Below, in pieces: positions 1 to 6,030 of a stretch of DNA of 10,785 bases. The DNA comes from Caldora sp. SIO3E6 (GTDB taxonomy: Bacteria; Cyanobacteriota; Cyanobacteriia; Cyanobacteriales; Coleofasciculaceae). Below the pieces are notes generated by a model, which did no database searches, was not told the DNA's origin, and saw only the letters and a program-made list of their open reading frames with translations. Where the stretch lies: assembly GCA_010672185.1 (NCBI GenBank), contig JAAHHL010000142.1, forward strand, positions 1-10,785, given 5' to 3'. The translations under genes were made by a program, and so were the position numbers. Positions within the stretch are counted from its first letter, which is position 1. Every line of letters begins with the position of its first letter.

Positions 1-909
1 ATACCAGATCTTATTCATAGATGGGGAATGGATTGGCAGGCTGGGGATCACATCTTGCTCACCGATTGTGAACATCAAGGAGTTATTGCTGCGGTAGAGG
101 AAATTGCTCGTCGGTTTCAGCTGGAAGTCTCTACTTGTCCAATTCAGGCAACTCTCAATCAGGGAGACCCCACGGCAGTTATTGCTCAACATCTGCAACC
201 CCGCACACGATTGGTGGTATTGAGTCATCTTTTGTGGAATACTGGTCAGGTATTACCCCTCAAGGAAATTGTGGAAGTTTGCCACAACTACAGTGCTAGT
301 AGTCAACCAGTAAGAGTTTTAGTCGATGCAGCACAGTCAGTAGGTTCCCTACCTTTAAATTTAACCGAACTGGAAGTAGACTTCTACGCCTTCACAGGTC
401 ACAAATGGTGGTGCGGGGCCGCTGGCTTGGGTGGTTTGTACATCCGCTCAGAAGTATTTGAGAGTATTTACCCCACTTTCATGGGTTGGCGTAGTATTAT
501 CACTGGGGAAACAGGTCAACCTGAAGGATTGCAACCTAATGGCAAAAGATTTGAAGTAGCAACCTCAGCTTACCCCCTTAGTATTGCCTTACGCAGTGCG
601 ATCGCGATTCATCAGCAATGGGGCTCATCTCAAGTACGTTACGAGCAAATTTGTCAGTTAAGTGAGTACCTCTGGCAAGGTTTATCTCAACTAGATATGG
701 TTCGCTGTTTGGCGACTTCACCCCCCAAATCTGGTCTTGTCTCCTTTGTCTTAACCAATGGGCAATCCCATGAACAATTAGTACATTCTCTGGAAAAGCG
801 GGGCTTTCTACTCCGCACTCTCCACAATCCTAACTGTATCCGCGCCTGTGTTCACTATTTCACGACAACCAGCGAGATTGATCAATTAATTGAAGCAATT
901 GTTAGTTGA
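1..909 (+). CDS. Class V aminotransferase-fold cyst(e)ine lyase, C-DES-like (5' end outside window)
   Basis: The protein resembles the PLP-dependent L-cysteine/cystine C-S lyase C-DES of Synechocystis, which releases persulfide or sulfide for Fe-S cluster work in the cytoplasm. That resemblance is from memory, not a search. The frame is open to the left edge, so the ATG at 28 is internal to the fold and roughly 90 to 100 N-terminal residues are missing. Counting from that ATG, the cofactor region DCEHQG is near residue 16 (His stacking on PLP), LSHLLWNTGQVLP is near 66, the PLP-ring Asp is D100 in VDAAQS, and the Schiff-base Lys is K126 in TGHKWW. The D-to-K spacing of 26 equals that of C-DES. 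KRFEVATSAYP and CIRACVHY near the C terminus also match. It is convergent with the minus-strand genes. The first nine codons (IPDLIHRWG) match the family poorly before WGMDW. A NifS/SufS-like desulfurase is less likely because the C-terminal half is so C-DES-like. Confidence 0.88.
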   Translation: MPDLIHRWGMDWQAGDHILLTDCEHQGVIAAVEEIARRFQLEVSTCPIQATLNQGDPTAVIAQHLQPRTRLVVLSHLLWNTGQVLPLKEIVEVCHNYSASSQPVRVLVDAAQSVGSLPLNLTELEVDFYAFTGHKWWCGAAGLGGLYIRSEVFESIYPTFMGWRSIITGETGQPEGLQPNGKRFEVATSAYPLSIALRSAIAIHQQWGSSQVRYEQICQLSEYLWQGLSQLDMVRCLATSPPKSGLVSFVLTNGQSHEQLVHSLEKRGFLLRTLHNPNCIRACVHYFTTTSEIDQLIEAIVS

Positions 910-938
910 TTTCTTCCTAAAAAATGTACTTATCGTAG

Positions 939-964
939 GGTGTGTTAGCGAAGCGTAACGCACC
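939..964. repeat. Short palindromic repeat between convergent genes
   Basis: The arms GGTGTGTTA (939-947) and TAACGCACC (956-964) pair with one G-T wobble around the loop GCGAAGCG. The motif is a dispersed intergenic palindrome that I recall from many cyanobacterial genomes. It lies 30 bp after the lyase stop codon and before the end of the minus-strand GUN4 fragment, so it could act as a two-way transcription stop, although neither side has a U-tract. Confidence 0.7.
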
Positions 965-1012
965 GCGTCTGATATAACCTGTTTCATATCTACACCTCAA
1001 TGGAGATAATGT

Positions 1013-1135
1013 TTATAAACTACTTCCTTCTACTCCAGCAATTTTTAGCATTAGCCGTCTAGTTTCAATATCCGCTTCCTGCCAAGATTGATGGAACAGC
1101 AATTGACGGAGTGGATTGTAATCATGGATTGACAT
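1013..1135 (-). pseudogene. GUN4-domain fragment (40 codons, truncated)
   Basis: An ATG at 1135 opens a 40-residue frame ending with TAA at 1013-1015. It reads MSIHDYNPLRQLL, then HQSWQEADIETRRLMLKIAG, then VEGSSL. This matches the opening helices of GUN4 domains, whose usual pattern is DYxxLRDLL, then W-EADxET, then MLxxAGR. GUN4 binds protoporphyrin and Mg-protoporphyrin and stimulates Mg-chelatase, and cyanobacteria carry many GUN4-like domains, some fused to kinases or TPRs. A full domain is about 140 residues, so everything after the first helical hairpin, including the porphyrin-binding part, is absent. It begins 29 nt downstream of the Uma2 gene on the same strand. I see no good Shine-Dalgarno sequence, and a TAG lies in frame just upstream of the ATG. 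A decayed remnant is the best reading; an expressed mini-protein is possible but unsupported. Confidence 0.6.
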
Positions 1136-1160
1136 AACCTAATCATGGTTTTGACATAAC
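1119..1160. repeat. Tandem duplication of a 21-bp unit
   Basis: The unit TAATCATGG(A/TT)TTGACATAAC occurs twice head to tail, at 1119-1139 and 1140-1160, with one local change. The first copy contains the ATG of the GUN4 fragment and the second abuts the stop codon of the Uma2 gene. It looks like a local duplication at the edge of the remnant. Confidence 0.8.
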
Positions 1161-1164
1161 AGAC

Positions 1165-1731
1165 CTATTTTGTCTTCATTTTTAACCAATCAAATACATT
1201 TGCGATTGTTAACTCTAATTGCAGTCCAGTTAAAACTTTTAAGCTATCTTCTCCAGAACATAATTCTGGTTGTTGCTGAGGCTGAAAGACCAAAATTGAA
1301 CGATCATCTGAATCAATTAACCATCCTAGTTGGCAACCGTATTTGAGACAGTGTAAGATATTCCCTGTAACTTTATTAGAACTTTGACCTGGGGACAAAA
1401 TCTCAATTGTCCAGTCTGGGGCAATGAATATGTCATCTAAAGGTTCTCCATTCTCATCGAATTGGATATTGTCCCATCGTAGAACTGTTATATCTGGTAC
1501 AATTGACCGACCACCAAAAGTACAGCGTAATTCTGGAAAAGCATAAGCGATATGCGATATCTCTGCAACTGCATTGACTTTTTCGGTGACTTTGCTCTGA
1601 AGTCGAGAATGACGGGCTTTGGGCATCGGTTTTTGAGTTACCTGTCCATCAATGTACTCAGTAGCAGGTTTAGTTTCTGCTTGTTTGAGAAATTCTTCTA
1701 AGGCTATAGGTCTAATTGATGCTTGTACCAT
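1165..1731 (-). CDS. Uma2-family (DUF820) restriction-endonuclease-fold protein
   Basis: This 188-residue protein belongs to the Uma2/DUF820 family, which is greatly expanded in cyanobacteria and has a PD-(D/E)XK nuclease fold. The biological role of the family is not known. Visible family marks, numbered from the ATG at 1731, are LEEFL near 11, EYIDGQ near 25, the acidic PD at 79-80 in IVPDITVLR, the second acid E110 in TIEILSPGQSS, and LKYGCQLGWLID around 129-140. The length is normal. The frame can be extended four codons to a TTG at 1743, but the ATG at 1731 has GGAAG five bases upstream and gives the usual family start MVQASIRP, so I chose it. It follows the antitoxin-like gene on the same strand but is separated from it by a terminator-like hairpin. 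Catalytic activity is inferred from the fold only. Confidence 0.88.
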   Translation of the reverse strand: MVQASIRPIALEEFLKQAETKPATEYIDGQVTQKPMPKARHSRLQSKVTEKVNAVAEISHIAYAFPELRCTFGGRSIVPDITVLRWDNIQFDENGEPLDDIFIAPDWTIEILSPGQSSNKVTGNILHCLKYGCQLGWLIDSDDRSILVFQPQQQPELCSGEDSLKVLTGLQLELTIANVFDWLKMKTK

Positions 1732-1736
1732 AATTG

Positions 1737-1741
1737 CTTCC
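1737..1741 (-). promoter_or_regulatory. Shine-Dalgarno sequence that decides the Uma2 start
   Basis: GGAAG on the minus strand lies five bases before the ATG at 1731. It overlaps the alternative upstream TTG at 1741-1743, so a ribosome placed by it would use the ATG. Confidence 0.6.
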
Positions 1742-1815
1742 AAAAAGCTATGGAGATGGGCTTATATGGGAATGTAATTGATTAATTTTAGTAAAATCTT
1801 GAATTGAATCTCGTT

Positions 1816-1838
1816 AAAAAACAGGCTGGAAGCCTGTT
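1816..1838 (-). terminator. Intrinsic terminator after the antitoxin-like gene
   Basis: Read on the minus strand, ACAGGCT, the loop TCC and AGCCTGT form a perfect stem followed at once by six T residues. It lies about 45 bp past the antitoxin-like stop codon and about 85 bp before the Uma2 start, so the two genes are probably separate transcripts. The same hairpin belongs to a repeat family with a second member at 8818-8834, so the terminator may be built from a mobile palindrome. Confidence 0.65.
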
Positions 1839-1881
1839 CCACACACATGATGATTATATTTTTAAATTACTTAAACTCTCA

Positions 1882-2109
1882 CTAAAGATACTTCTCTACC
1901 CGCTGCTCTTCCAACATAGCAACCACTTCTTCCTCTGTTGGTGCTGGTTGGTCTGTTTTTAGCAAGCCTCGCATCCGTCGAATTGCAGCAGAGCGTTCAG
2001 TCTGGGAATGTGAGGTATTCTGTAACGATTCAATGATAGCGCTCACTAGCGCAAAGCGATCGCTAGGTGATAGTTTGAAAGCTTCCTCCTTAAGCTCTTG
2101 CAATAACAT
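1882..2109 (-). CDS. Small antitoxin-like protein with no toxin next to it
   Basis: This 75-residue acidic protein has two recognisable parts. The N-terminal half, with ELKEEAFKLSPSDRFALV and then SAIIESL, resembles the helical start of putative addiction-module antitoxins (LSPxERxxLVxxLxxSL). The C-terminal half (MRGLLKTDQPAPTEEEVV, then MLEEQRVEKYL) matches, from memory, a conserved tail found in cyanobacterial proteins encoded next to PIN-domain toxins. The ATG at 2109 has a good AGGAG at 2116-2120, six bases upstream. In a VapBC-type pair a toxin gene of about 130 codons would overlap or abut the stop codon, but here 150 bp of noncoding DNA and a terminator follow. A solitary antitoxin or a leftover of a module is likely. 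The family assignment is moderate, and no DNA-binding domain is obvious. Confidence 0.7.
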   Translation of the reverse strand: MLLQELKEEAFKLSPSDRFALVSAIIESLQNTSHSQTERSAAIRRMRGLLKTDQPAPTEEEVVAMLEEQRVEKYL

Positions 2110-2142
2110 AGACAGCTCCTATAGATCACAATTTATCAATTG

Positions 2143-2163
2143 CCAATCACCAATCACCAATTA
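2143..2163. repeat. 7-bp tandem repeat (CCAATCA type, three units)
   Basis: CCAATCA, CCAATCA and CCAATTA run head to tail directly before the fold-back element at 2161. This is a short STRR-like heptamer array. Confidence 0.7.
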
Positions 2164-2304
2164 AGGGACTTCCAAATAAAAAAACGTCCCATTGTTGGAG
2201 GAGCTGAGGGAGCTGAGGGAGCTGAGGGAGCTGAGGGAGCTGAGGGAGCTGAGGGAGTAAGACAAGTCCAAAATTGGGATGATTTATTTCTTGGAGTTCC
2301 CTAA
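2161..2304. mobile_element. 144-bp fold-back (MITE-like) element with a minisatellite tip
   Basis: The outer arms are TTAAGGGACTTCCAAATAAA (2161-2180) and its imperfect reverse complement at 2283-2304. Inner arms at 2186-2199 and 2267-2280 pair at 11 of 14 positions. The space between them is filled by six 9-bp repeats. The element has no reading frame, begins with TTA and ends with TAA, and sits in a gap of 244 bp between the antitoxin-like gene and the kinase stop codon. The layout suggests a nonautonomous element that could be moved by a TA-targeting transposase. The mobility is inferred; no transposase gene is present here. Confidence 0.65.
2200..2253. repeat. 9-bp minisatellite, six perfect units
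   Basis: GGAGCTGAG is repeated six times without a change, followed by a partial GGAG. It begins one base after the inner left arm of the fold-back element and ends 13 bp before the right one, so it forms the tip of the hairpin. Perfect identity suggests recent or ongoing slippage. Confidence 0.95.
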
Positions 2305-2306
2305 TC

Positions 2307-2355
2307 ATTATCAATTATCAATTATCAATTATCCATTATTCATTATTCATTATTC
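2307..2355. repeat. 7-bp tandem repeat running into the kinase stop codon
   Basis: There are seven consecutive heptamers: three ATTATCA, one ATTATCC and three ATTATTC. The last one supplies two bases of the TGA stop codon of the kinase gene (2354-2356). The array is the STRR type known from heterocystous and related cyanobacteria. Confidence 0.9.
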
Positions 2356-4831
2356 ATCGCCCCAATTTCTCCCTTACCTGCTGACGTAGGTTAATTACAG
2401 CTTGGTTGCTAGGATCAAGTTGAATTGCTTTATCCATAGAAGCGATCGCTCCATCAAAATCTTGGAGTGCCCACAAAGCTGCTCCCCGGTTGCTCCAAGC
2501 ATCGGCGGAATTGGGTTTGAGAGCAATGGTTTTGTCAAAGGCACTAACAGCTTCACTATAGCGCTTTAGTTTATAGAGTGTTACCCCTTTGTTCTGCCAA
2601 GCATCGGCAAAATTGGGATTGAGCTTGAGCGCTTGATTATAGAGTTCGAGAGCTTTTTGGGATTGCCCTTGCTGATCTAGGGTAGAACCTTTACTCCAGA
2701 GGGCTTCTGGGTAGTTAGGCTTTAAGGCAAGAGCCTCATCGCAGGCAGCTGCTGCTTCTGTTGAACGCCCTAATTGGTTTAAGCTGTAACAGCGACCCCA
2801 ATGGGCTTCTGGGACATTCGATTGGCTAGAAATGGCTTTATCATAGGCAGCCAGCGCTCCTTGGTAGTTTTCTGCTTGCCGCAGACTATCGGCTTGCTTG
2901 AGTAATTCTGCTGCTGTTGGTCCTGAAGGTGGGGGAGGGGATGGTTTTGTTGATGGTTTAGGAGTAGCTTGTTTTGCTGATGGTTTGGGAGTAGCTTGCT
3001 TTGGTTGAGCAACGGGCGAGTTGCTAGGAGAAGATTGGACAGTAGAATCAGTAGAATTGGTAGTAGATTGACTCTTGGGAGTAGATATAGCCTTGGTATT
3101 AGCAGCAGTATTAACAGTAGGAGCAGTAGTAGGCTGACTCTTGGGAGTAGATGGAGCAGTTGAATCAGTAACAGTATTAACCGTAGTAGGTTTAATCTCC
3201 GGAGCTGATGAAGCCTTAGCATCAGTAGTATTAGCAGTAGGAGTAGATTCACTATCGGGAGCTGATGAAGCCTTGTCATCAGTCTTGTCGGTGGTGGAAG
3301 TGGAGGTAGATTTACTCTCCGGAGAGGGGGAGGGAGATTCTTCAGCCGGACTACTGGTATTTTTCGGGCTAGGACTTTCTACTACGGTATTTTCACTTTC
3401 TACTACGGTATTTTCAAGGTTGTTGGCTTGATTGGTAGTTTGGGACGAGGAGAAATTTTTAGTGAACCAAAAGGTTCCTCCCACTGCTGCTAAAACAGTT
3501 AAAACAGCTCCCAACTTCAGGAACAATCCTCGCCCTAACCAGGGTTGGGCAACTACTGTGGGTGTTGATGGTATAGATGGTTCAGCAGATACAAGTTCGC
3601 CACTAGAGCCGCTTGAGCTACTTCTTGCTGTTGATGAGGATTTACTTGAGGAGGCTGAAGACTGCCAAATATTGGTGGCAGCTTGTGCTGAAGATGCTGA
3701 TTTCTCCCAAATATCGGTAGCAGCTTGCTCTGAAGATGCTGATTTCTCCCAAATATCGGTAGCAGCTTGCTCTGAGGATGCTGACTTCTCCCAAATATCG
3801 GTAGATGATTGGTCGTTTTCTAATAAATTTGAATTAGTAGCACTAGCTGGAGATTGCAGTTGTAGATTAGATAAACCTTCCCTTGTTTGTATCTTGTTGT
3901 TCAGGTTCTTTGGAAACGAAGATAAATTCTGCAATGCTTCCAAAGCTTCTGCTGCTGTTTGGTAGCGATCGCGAAAATCATAGCACACCATGCGGTCTAG
4001 AAGTTCCGCTAATTCCGAGTTAAGTTCCTGAGAGGGATGCTCTCTAGCTGGCTGTTGACTCCTGCTGGGGGCATAGGAACCTTCAGAGGTATCACGCCAT
4101 GCAATTTCCCCTGTATCTGGATGTTCCTTAAAATGCCGGGGGTGAATCCCTGTCAGGGCTTGGATGCCAATAATACCCACGGCGTAGACATCGCTGCTAA
4201 AGCGGGGATTACCACCCAACTGTTCTTTCGGAGTATAGCCCTGAGTACCAATGGAAATAGTTTTTGTCTGCCCTTTATCCGGATCGGCAAATTGAGTACT
4301 TACTTGCTTAACTGCGCCAAAGTCAATCAGCACCATCTTGCGATCCTGGCTGCGGCGAATCAAGTTGGAGGGTTTGATATCCCGGTGAATTACATCCTGT
4401 TGATGAACAAACGCCAATACCTGTAGAATGTCTTGCAACAGGTTAATTACCTTTGCTTCGGAACAAGGCTTACCCTTGACTAACTCCTTAGACAATAGGT
4501 TCCCTTCAATTAATTCCTGAGCAAGATAAAACTCCTGATTATCCTCAAAGTGAGCCAGTAAACGGGGTATTTGGTCATGGCTGCCTAGTTGGTAGAGCAC
4601 TTGAGCTTCTGTGTCAAACAAGCGTCTTGCCATTTGCAGGCTTTTCGCATCACTGACTTGGGGTTTGAGCTGTTTGAGTACGCATTGAGGATGCCCAGGC
4701 AAATGCTGATCTTCGGCAACAAAGGTTTTTCCGAAGCCACCTGCTCCTAACTCGCTAATGATTTTATAACGTCCACCTAGGGTGTTTGATTGGTTGTTTG
4801 ACTGAAATAGACGTAAAAGTTTTAATTCCAT
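2354..4831 (-). CDS. Membrane-anchored Ser/Thr protein kinase with C-terminal TPR domain
   Basis: This 825-residue Hanks-type kinase phosphorylates Ser/Thr on proteins that cannot be named from sequence. The kinase domain spans about 22-298: Gly loop GAGGFG (29-34), ATP Lys K53, helix-C Glu E75, catalytic HRDIKPSN (149-156), DFG (170-172), activation segment to GTQGYTPKEQ (195-204), D214 and R287. All key residues are present, so it should be active. Next come four copies of a 14-residue repeat (344-399), a Ser-rich stretch, one membrane helix (about 436-456), and a 175-residue Ser/Thr/Pro/Lys linker ending in PSPPPPSG. Five TPRs follow, at about 641-674, 675-708, 709-742, 743-776 and 777-810. 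With the kinase in the cytoplasm, the TPRs would lie outside the membrane and may sense or bind a partner. The ATG at 4831 follows a G-rich GGGGGTAGGG. The transcript probably ends in the repeat DNA downstream. Confidence 0.95.
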   Translation of the reverse strand: MELKLLRLFQSNNQSNTLGGRYKIISELGAGGFGKTFVAEDQHLPGHPQCVLKQLKPQVSDAKSLQMARRLFDTEAQVLYQLGSHDQIPRLLAHFEDNQEFYLAQELIEGNLLSKELVKGKPCSEAKVINLLQDILQVLAFVHQQDVIHRDIKPSNLIRRSQDRKMVLIDFGAVKQVSTQFADPDKGQTKTISIGTQGYTPKEQLGGNPRFSSDVYAVGIIGIQALTGIHPRHFKEHPDTGEIAWRDTSEGSYAPSRSQQPAREHPSQELNSELAELLDRMVCYDFRDRYQTAAEALEALQNLSSFPKNLNNKIQTREGLSNLQLQSPASATNSNLLENDQSSTDIWEKSASSEQAATDIWEKSASSEQAATDIWEKSASSAQAATNIWQSSASSSKSSSTARSSSSGSSGELVSAEPSIPSTPTVVAQPWLGRGLFLKLGAVLTVLAAVGGTFWFTKNFSSSQTTNQANNLENTVVESENTVVESPSPKNTSSPAEESPSPSPESKSTSTSTTDKTDDKASSAPDSESTPTANTTDAKASSAPEIKPTTVNTVTDSTAPSTPKSQPTTAPTVNTAANTKAISTPKSQSTTNSTDSTVQSSPSNSPVAQPKQATPKPSAKQATPKPSTKPSPPPPSGPTAAELLKQADSLRQAENYQGALAAYDKAISSQSNVPEAHWGRCYSLNQLGRSTEAAAACDEALALKPNYPEALWSKGSTLDQQGQSQKALELYNQALKLNPNFADAWQNKGVTLYKLKRYSEAVSAFDKTIALKPNSADAWSNRGAALWALQDFDGAIASMDKAIQLDPSNQAVINLRQQVREKLGR
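3635..3802 (-). repeat. 42-bp in-frame repeat, four copies, inside the kinase gene
   Basis: It encodes TDIWEKSASSEQAA twice, then TDIWEKSASSAQAA and TNIWQSSASSSKSS (residues 344-399). The first three copies are almost identical in DNA and the fourth is diverged. It lies between the kinase domain and the membrane helix, so copy number would change the length of the cytoplasmic juxtamembrane linker. Confidence 0.92.
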
Positions 4832-5096
4832 GCCCTACCCCCTAGGACTTGTTTATATATTAACTTTGAGTGGGTGGCTTTGATAATCCGGAAAAATTGA
4901 CCAACCGAAGGGGAAGTTGTTTGTGAACCACCCTTTACCGGAGAGCGCTGCCCACAATATACGCTACTCTTTCTCCGCATTATTCTTTTTACATTAACTT
5001 AATAATACTGATATCGAAGAGCAAGATAGCTCTAAGGTTCCATATCTTTTTCCTAGAGAAGGAGAAAAAAGCCTCGCGGGGTAAGCTCATCCAACT
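4832..5096. other. Upstream region of the kinase gene; no gene seen
   Basis: Both strands lack a convincing reading frame. The region holds the kinase leader, including an AT-rich TTAATATATAAAC on the minus strand about 25 bp before the ATG. It also has a small palindrome AGAGC/GCTCT near 5018-5033 and an imperfect CTTTTTCCT/AGGAGAAAAAAG hairpin near 5047-5071. No promoter could be fixed with confidence. Confidence 0.5.
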
Positions 5097-5141
5097 GGAC
5101 TGACACAGCTAAAATGGTGGGTTAGAAACTGGTTTTGAAGT
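5097..5141. repeat. Direct repeat (left copy) around the large inverted-repeat element
   Basis: The core GACACAGCTAAAATG followed by GTTAGAA and TTTTG recurs in the same orientation at 6006-6050. The two copies bracket the 709-bp inverted-repeat element, so recombination between them could delete about 900 bp. Confidence 0.65.
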
Positions 5142-5171
5142 AATAAGTAATAAGTAATAAGTAATAAGTAA
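5138..5171. repeat. 7-bp tandem repeat (AAGTAAT type)
   Basis: Four full units of AAGTAAT and a partial fifth are present with no changes. Confidence 0.92.
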
Positions 5172-5222
5172 GATACAAGTAGAACTTATCACATCGGTTA
5201 TAATGCCTATAAATCTATATCT

Positions 5223-5257
5223 ACTCATCACTCATTACTCATCACTCATTACTCACC
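5223..5257. repeat. 7-bp tandem repeat (ACTCATY type) abutting the left arm
   Basis: There are five units: ACTCATC, ACTCATT, ACTCATC, ACTCATT and ACTCACC. The last one is already the end of the 87-bp inverted-repeat arm. Similar heptamers in the same orientation (CATTACT twice, 5960-5973) resume directly after the right arm, as if the element had gone into a heptamer array. Confidence 0.85.
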
Positions 5258-5380
5258 GTTCGCCCATTTGAAAACGAGTTAGAGAAATTGTCACGAGGGA
5301 ATAGGGATTCCAGGCTACAGTCAAGTTGCTTGACAAATAGTCATAAATGTGTATTTGCAATTGTATGCGATCGCACAGTA

Positions 5381-5444
5381 GATCCCTGACTTCTTCTATC
5401 GGTTTATCAAGTTAATCACGGTTGGAACTAAGAAGTCGGGGATC
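5381..5444. repeat. Hairpin with 15-bp stem inside the element core
   Basis: GATCCCTGACTTCTT (5381-5395) pairs with AAGAAGTCGGGGATC (5430-5444) at 14 of 15 positions, across a 34-nt loop. Related GATCCCCGACTTCTT palindromes are, as I recall, common between cyanobacterial genes. Confidence 0.8.
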
Positions 5445-5486
5445 TTGAGAACCTAGGAAAGATGGAATTAAGTGAGCATAGCTGCG

Positions 5487-5576
5487 GTAGGGCGAGTTTT
5501 GATTCCAATATTCGGGTTAAATAGCCTAAGTTATTGCATTTGGCGACAACTTTAATACAAAATCCGCCCTAACGAT
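5487..5576. repeat. Dispersed hairpin repeat, copy 1
   Basis: It begins GTAGGGCGAGTTTTGATTC and ends AAAATCCGCCCTAACGAT. It is homologous to the copy at 5631-5700 but carries an extra internal stretch. Its last 39 bp (5538-5576) recur almost unchanged at 5834-5872. Confidence 0.72.
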
Positions 5577-5630
5577 AACCTGGGAATAAAAAACTGGGAA
5601 TTGGGGAATTGATTGTACTAACCGGGAACA

Positions 5631-5700
5631 TATTGGGCGGGTTTTGATTCTAACATTCAGGTCAAATGGGATAGGTTATCCCTAAACCCGCCCCTACGAT
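5631..5700. repeat. Dispersed hairpin repeat, copy 2 (complete)
   Basis: GGGCGGGTTT (5635-5644) pairs perfectly with AAACCCGCCC (5684-5693), with an inner GGGAT/ATCCC stem at 5668-5682. The end CCCCTACGAT is shared with the other copies. The copy at 7820-7889 is the same unit in the opposite orientation. Confidence 0.82.
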
Positions 5701-5710
5701 ACTCTATAGG

Positions 5711-5753
5711 TGCGCAGCTTCTCCATTGTCCGTAATCTTAACAAAAAATAACA
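5711..5753. repeat. Diverged dispersed repeat (pairs with 8745-8789)
   Basis: TGCGCA, then TTCTCCATT, then TAAT and CAAAAAATAA occur in the same order and spacing at 8745-8789, in the same orientation. The match is patchy, so common origin is likely but not certain. Confidence 0.45.
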
Positions 5754-5802
5754 GCAAACACAATAAAAAATTTAGAATTTAGAATACATTTATGTAAATC
5801 TT

Positions 5803-5872
5803 GTAGGGGTTGGTTTCGAGTCACCCTTATCGTATTTGGCGACAACTTTAATACAAAAACTGCCCTAACGAT
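5803..5872. repeat. Dispersed hairpin repeat, partial copy 4
   Basis: It starts GTAGGGGTTGGTTTCGAG and then runs into the 39-bp segment shared with copy 1 (ATTTGGCGACAACTTTAATA and on to CCTAACGAT). It ends exactly where the right 87-bp arm begins, at 5873. Confidence 0.65.
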
Positions 5873-5983
5873 TTTGTCAAGCAACTTGACCGTAGCCTGG
5901 AATACCCATTCCCTCGTGACAATTTCTCTCACTAGTTTTCAAATGGGCGAACGGTGAGTCATTACTCATTACTTCGTATTCCA

Positions 5984-6030
5984 CATTTTTAGGTGTGTCG
6001 CGCCACGACTGAACCGACACAGCTAAAATG
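5984..6030. repeat. Hairpin repeat with TTTTAGGTGTGTC ends
   Basis: CATTTTTAGGTGTGTC (5984-5999) pairs with GACACAGCTAAAATG (6016-6030) apart from one gap and one mismatch. The right arm lies within the direct repeat that also occurs at 5097-5141. The left arm recurs as TATTTTAGGTGTGTCACGCC near 6091-6110. Confidence 0.72.

Larger units (their letters stand above)
5251..5959. mobile_element. 709-bp element bounded by 87-bp inverted repeats
   Basis: The left arm at 5251-5337 and the right arm at 5873-5959 are reverse complements at 82 of 87 positions by my alignment. The arms end outward in ACTCACCGTTCGCCC and its complement. Inward they contain the palindrome GTCAAG-TTG-CTTGAC. The 535-bp core has no transposase. 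It contains a 15-bp-stem hairpin (5381-5444), a HIP1 site and three copies of a separate hairpin repeat. It could be a large MITE, a remnant of an insertion sequence that lost its gene, or an invertible segment. No target-site duplication is clear because both flanks are heptamer repeats. Confidence 0.7.

Noticed and set aside
1732..1743. Upstream TTG start for the Uma2 gene
   Set aside because: It overlaps the GGAAG ribosome site that serves the ATG at 1731 and adds residues not usual in the family.
1165..2109. Antitoxin-like protein and Uma2 nuclease as a new toxin-antitoxin pair
   Set aside because: The genes are 150 bp apart with a terminator-like hairpin between them, and Uma2 genes are scattered widely in cyanobacteria without such partners. 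The pairing is not supported.
2779..3279. 166-codon minus-strand frame rich in Leu
   Set aside because: It lies in another frame of the kinase linker and TPR region. The Leu runs are a by-product of the Ser/Thr/Pro repeat codons.
3432..3965. 177-codon plus-strand frame opposite the kinase gene
   Set aside because: It is the antisense shadow of the 42-bp repeat and linker and has no recognisable domain.
4037..4426. 129-codon plus-strand frame opposite the kinase domain
   Set aside because: It is antisense to conserved kinase motifs (HRD, DFG), which explain the sequence fully.
5138..5257. Possible CRISPR array
   Set aside because: The units are 7 bp long and directly adjacent, with no spacers or cas genes.
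5738..5932. 64-codon minus-strand frame across the right 87-bp arm
   Set aside because: The same frame in the left arm is broken by stop codons, the protein matches nothing I know, and the sequence is explained as repeat DNA.
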